Part shown: one piece after another, positions 7,162-9,532 of the stretch
Position numbering within the stretch: position 1 is the first letter of the stretch
Layout of the letters: each line of letters starts with the position of its first letter
Made by a program: the position numbers and the translations under genes
Notes under the pieces: model-generated
Databases searched by the model: none
What the model was told of the DNA's origin: nothing
Seen by the model: only the letters and a program-made list of their open reading frames with translations
DNA from: Phycisphaerales bacterium
Lineage (GTDB): Bacteria > Planctomycetota > Phycisphaerae > Sedimentisphaerales > Anaerobacaceae
DNA length: 9,532 bases
Assembly (NCBI GenBank): GCA_003533825.1
Contig: DQCG01000495.1
Coordinates: 1 to 9,532 of the forward strand
Direction of reading: 5' to 3'

Positions 7162-7623
7162 ATGGATTATGGAAAAACAAAAATGAGCAGTGCTGAGATA
7201 GACAATAAAACTTGCTGGTTTACAGGTTTGTGTAGAGAAACGGGCCTGAAAGTTACCCCACAGCGAGTGGCAATATATAGAGAACTAATCAATACAGACG
7301 AGCATCCTTCGGCAGAGATGCTGTATCAGAAGGTCAGAGAGCTGTTTCCAAGCATATCATTAGATACGGTTAACAGGACGCTGCTGACGCTCAAAGAGAT
7401 TGGTGCGGCATTTGTTGTGGAAGGTTCGGGCGACGCCAAGCGATTTGACGGCGGTATGGAGAAACATCAGCATTTTAAGTGCGTAAAGTGCAAAAGAATC
7501 GTCGATTTCCACCACAAGCCCTTCGATGTTATAAAGGTGCCCGGAAACATCGCAAAGAAATTCAAAATTCTGAGAAAGACCGTATACGTCGAGGGTATAT
7601 GCGATTTATGTTTGCAGAAATAG
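7162..7623 (+). CDS. perR: Fur-family transcriptional regulator, PerR-like
   Basis: The protein has 153 residues, a normal size for the family. The N-terminal winged helix spans about residues 20-90 (GLKVTPQRVAIY, then HPSAEMLY, then the recognition region SLDTVNRTLLTLKEIG). The C-terminal dimerisation domain has CVKC (Cys107, Cys110) and CDLC (Cys147, Cys150), the structural zinc site. The sensing site matches Bacillus PerR: His48 (EHPSAE), Asp96 (RFD), His102 and His104 (HQH) and Asp115 (IVDF). The RFD aspartate favours PerR over Fur or Zur. It is therefore expected to be an iron- or manganese-bound repressor inactivated by peroxide through oxidation of the histidines, but no peroxidase gene is in the window to support this. 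No Shine-Dalgarno precedes the ATG at 7162. A second ATG at 7183 (MSSAEID) is also possible and would leave the whole domain intact. Confidence 0.8.
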   Translation: MDYGKTKMSSAEIDNKTCWFTGLCRETGLKVTPQRVAIYRELINTDEHPSAEMLYQKVRELFPSISLDTVNRTLLTLKEIGAAFVVEGSGDAKRFDGGMEKHQHFKCVKCKRIVDFHHKPFDVIKVPGNIAKKFKILRKTVYVEGICDLCLQK

Positions 7624-7843
7624 CATTGTGAAAGCAGAAATTAAATAACAAAACAATCATTTTGATCGAAATTATAATGTAAAAACTAATACGGGCATAG
7701 CGTTGCGGATGGCTTTGTATCGGCTCTTTGACAAGTTAATTTTCTAATGTTAAACAGGGATTTTTTGTCCCTTCGATTAACAAGGCACAACTCCTTTCAG
7801 ATCGGCTTATTTCCGAATTCGTACAGGCGCGGGCTTTTTCAGC
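7624..7843. other. Left part of the gap between the PerR-like gene and htrA, no gene seen
   Basis: No credible reading frame is present. A small hairpin, AGGGA-TTTTTTG-TCCCT at 7756-7772, could be a weak terminator or the end of a short transcript, but it lies 130 bp after the PerR stop and has its T-run in the loop. TTATAAT at 7672-7678 is a perfect half of a PerR-type box or a lone -10 element, without a matching partner. Confidence 0.35.
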
Positions 7844-7884
7844 TTTGACAGAATTGGCACAGATATTGGTTGTCAAAATGACAG
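7844..7884. promoter_or_regulatory. Cluster of TGTCA half-sites, candidate activator binding region for the htrA promoter
   Basis: TGTCA-AAA-TGACA (7871-7883) is an inverted repeat. A further TTTGACA at 7844-7850 is the exact reverse complement of TGTCAAA at 7871-7877. The two TGACA copies begin 33 bp apart, about three helical turns. The cluster is centred roughly 110 bp before the predicted sigma-54 start, where enhancer-binding activators usually bind. Function is inferred from position only. Confidence 0.4.
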
Positions 7885-7963
7885 TCTCATACGAAAGATA
7901 CGATGTCGCTCAGAGTATGTTATTCTTTTCTGTTACAAGAGTTAAGAACGTTTCAATTTCAAT

Positions 7964-7979
7964 TGGTACGCCTTTTGCA
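7964..7979 (+). promoter_or_regulatory. Sigma-54 (RpoN) promoter upstream of htrA
   Basis: TGGTACG-CCTT-TTGCA matches the sigma-54 consensus TGGCACG-N4-TTGCW with one change (C to T at the fourth base, a common variant). GG at 7965-7966 and GC at 7977-7978 are separated by the required 10 bp, and the preceding T fits the consensus. The predicted transcript would start near 7990, giving a leader of about 68 nt before the htrA ATG. Confidence 0.65.
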
Positions 7980-8043
7980 ATAAGTAATTGATGAACAACG
8001 CATTACGGAAAGTTGTACAGAAGTAAGGTAAGTTGATAAATTG

Positions 8044-8050
8044 AAAGGAG
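8044..8050 (+). promoter_or_regulatory. Ribosome binding site of htrA
   Basis: AAAGGAG is followed by seven bases and the ATG at 8058. It is the strongest Shine-Dalgarno in the window and fixes the start ahead of a clear signal peptide. Confidence 0.8.
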
Positions 8051-8057
8051 CATTATC

Positions 8058-9482
8058 ATGAATGCTAAAATAAAACGAAGTGGAATTACCTTGTTAATCG
8101 TCCTAGCCTTTTTGTTCACCATGGTCCCGACGGCATCTGCTCATGAAGACGAGCTAACATCCCTGCAACAGACATCGAAGGCTTTTTCATCCGTCGCAAA
8201 AAAGGCTGTCCCGGCGGTGGTTTTCATCAAGGTCGAGAAGAGCGTAGAAACCGGTTCAATGGCCGGATCGAACACGCCGTTTGGAAATAGCGATCCGTTC
8301 GATTTCTTCCGTGAACGCGAGCCTCGCACGCCGCGCGAGCGTCGCCAGATGGGCCAGGGTTCAGGCTTTATCATTAGTGATGATGGCTATATTGTCACGA
8401 ACAACCATGTGGTCGGCGATGCGGATGTAATTACCGTCAAAGTTAATGATGGACGCGAATTCACCGCCAGGAAAATTGGAAGCGATGAGAAGTCCGACGT
8501 TGCGGTAATAAAGATCGACGGCGAAAACCTGCCTACGCTGCCTTTGGGTGATTCTGATGCGCTTGATGTAGGTGAATGGGTCATAGCCATCGGCAATCCC
8601 TTTGGCCTGGCGGAAACACTTACATTTGGAATAGTCAGTGCGAAAGGTCGCCGCACGGTTGGAATCAACGATTACGAAGATTTTATCCAGACGGACGCCG
8701 CCATCAATCCGGGTAATTCCGGTGGGCCTTTGATTAATCTTGAAGGCGAAGCCATCGGGATCAATACCGCAATTTTCAGCAGCAGCGGCGGAAGTGTCGG
8801 TATCGGCTTCGCAATCCCCATCAACATGGCCAAAAATATAAAGGACCAACTGGTCAAAGACGGGAAAGTGACTCGCGGACAATTGGGCGTCATGATCGGC
8901 GAGTTGACACAAGACCTTGCAGACTACTTTGGAGCTGATTCCACAAAAGGTGTGCTGGTGAGTGATATTCTGAAGGATTCACCGGCGGAGAAGGCGGGAT
9001 TAGAGGCCGGCGATATCATCCTGAAAATAGACGGCCGGGATGTCGAAGGCACAGGGCAGTTGCGAAATACCGTCGCTATGGTAGCCCCCGGAACCAAAGT
9101 CCAGTTGCTTGTCTATCGCGACGGCAAGGAAAAAACAGTTACTGTCGGCATAGGAGAGCTATCGGAAACCGTTGCCAATAAAGAAGCTTCAGAATTGCCC
9201 AAAAAATTGGGATTGACCGTTCAGGATTTGACAGAAGACATGCGTCAATATTACAGCCTCGGGTCGGACGAAGGAGTCGTTGTATCCGGTGTAGATTCAG
9301 ACAGCCGTGCTTTCGCGACAGGCATCAGGCCGGGAACGATTATTTTAAGTGTGAATCGGAACAAAGTAGCCTCTACGAAAGAATTTGGTGAGGCGTTGCA
9401 GGCATCAGTCAAGACTAAAAAGGTACTTTTGTTGATAAAGGAACAAAGGTATACACGATTTGTGGTTCTTCCACTTGAATAA
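8058..9482 (+). CDS. htrA: Periplasmic Do-type serine protease/chaperone, DegP/HtrA family
   Basis: The protein has 474 residues, typical for DegP. A Sec signal peptide (basic start, hydrophobic residues 10-23, likely cut after ASA at residue 28) sends it to the periplasm. The trypsin-like S1C domain has its full triad: His117 in TNNHVVGD, Asp147 in KSDVAVIKID and Ser221 in NPGNSGGPL. A loop before the histidine (residues about 70-98, rich in Phe, Arg and Glu) corresponds to the LA loop. Two PDZ domains follow: about 274-367 (GVLVSDILKDSPAEKAGL, GDIILKIDG) and about 384-473 (GVVVSGVDSDSRAFATGI). The expected role is degradation or refolding of misfolded envelope proteins. It is a single-gene unit as far as the window shows, with only 50 bp after it, in which no terminator is seen. 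The sigma-54 promoter upstream suggests inducible, activator-dependent expression. Confidence 0.95.
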   Translation: MNAKIKRSGITLLIVLAFLFTMVPTASAHEDELTSLQQTSKAFSSVAKKAVPAVVFIKVEKSVETGSMAGSNTPFGNSDPFDFFREREPRTPRERRQMGQGSGFIISDDGYIVTNNHVVGDADVITVKVNDGREFTARKIGSDEKSDVAVIKIDGENLPTLPLGDSDALDVGEWVIAIGNPFGLAETLTFGIVSAKGRRTVGINDYEDFIQTDAAINPGNSGGPLINLEGEAIGINTAIFSSSGGSVGIGFAIPINMAKNIKDQLVKDGKVTRGQLGVMIGELTQDLADYFGADSTKGVLVSDILKDSPAEKAGLEAGDIILKIDGRDVEGTGQLRNTVAMVAPGTKVQLLVYRDGKEKTVTVGIGELSETVANKEASELPKKLGLTVQDLTEDMRQYYSLGSDEGVVVSGVDSDSRAFATGIRPGTIILSVNRNKVASTKEFGEALQASVKTKKVLLLIKEQRYTRFVVLPLE

Positions 9483-9532
9483 GATTTAGTTCTTGACTGC
9501 TGAAGGCCCGATTGTTCCTATTTAATGGAATC

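Noticed and set aside
7756..7772. AGGGA-TTTTTTG-TCCCT as the PerR terminator
   Set aside because: A 5-bp stem with the T-run in its loop, 130 bp after the gene, is too weak to call.
7855..7870. Second sigma-54 promoter TGGCACA-GATA-TTGGT
   Set aside because: The -24 part is perfect, but the essential GC at -12 reads GG. It also overlaps the proposed activator cluster, and the site at 7964 is better and closer to the gene.
8361..8912. Minus-strand frame of 183 codons opposite htrA
   Set aside because: It is antisense to the HtrA catalytic domain, with no domain and no start signal.

Overview
The window looks like accessory-flavoured chromosome from a Gram-negative bacterium, most likely a planctomycete of the Phycisphaerae type or another PVC-group member. 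This is inferred from three things: a secreted beta-helix protein ending in the GDYHLKS / CIDAGDP / MGAYGG tail common in that group, a Tat-exported NodB-like protein, and a DUF5916-type outer-membrane barrel. No rRNA, tRNA, CRISPR array or full insertion sequence is visible.

Layout. Positions 1-3111 (+) hold one ancestral gene for a large secreted subtilase (S8) fused to a right-handed beta-helix; its start lies left of the window. It is now cut in two by a 142-bp mobile element (1519-1660). A strong inverted repeat (3177-3221) separates it from a convergent two-gene minus-strand operon. The first gene of that operon encodes a CBM9-like/DUF5916 outer-membrane protein (6827-4632) and the second a Tat-exported NodB-like protein (4612-3233). 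A second copy of the 142-bp element (6648-6789) sits inside the signal-peptide codons of the DUF5916 gene, so its real start is upstream of the element. To the right lie a divergently transcribed PerR-like Fur-family regulator (7162-7623) with a palindromic operator at its start, and a DegP/HtrA periplasmic protease (8058-9482) preceded by a near-consensus sigma-54 promoter.

The main discovery is the 142-bp element. The two copies are the same length and 131/142 identical. Both have 16-bp terminal inverted repeats and each is flanked by its own perfect 8-bp target duplication (GTTGGGAT and ATAGGCAA). This is the signature of a non-autonomous transposon (MITE) moved in trans, and two copies in 9.5 kb suggest a high genomic copy number. 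Element plus duplication is exactly 150 bp (50 codons), so both interrupted genes stay in frame across the insertion and are stopped only by codons inside the element. Deleting the insertion from each gene restores a sensible protein: the S8 domain end joined to the beta-helix in one, and a proper signal peptide in the other.

Functionally the left two thirds concern secreted and outer-membrane proteins, possibly for polysaccharide or protein turnover. The right third concerns peroxide/metal sensing and envelope protein quality control. Nothing in the sequence directly links the two halves.
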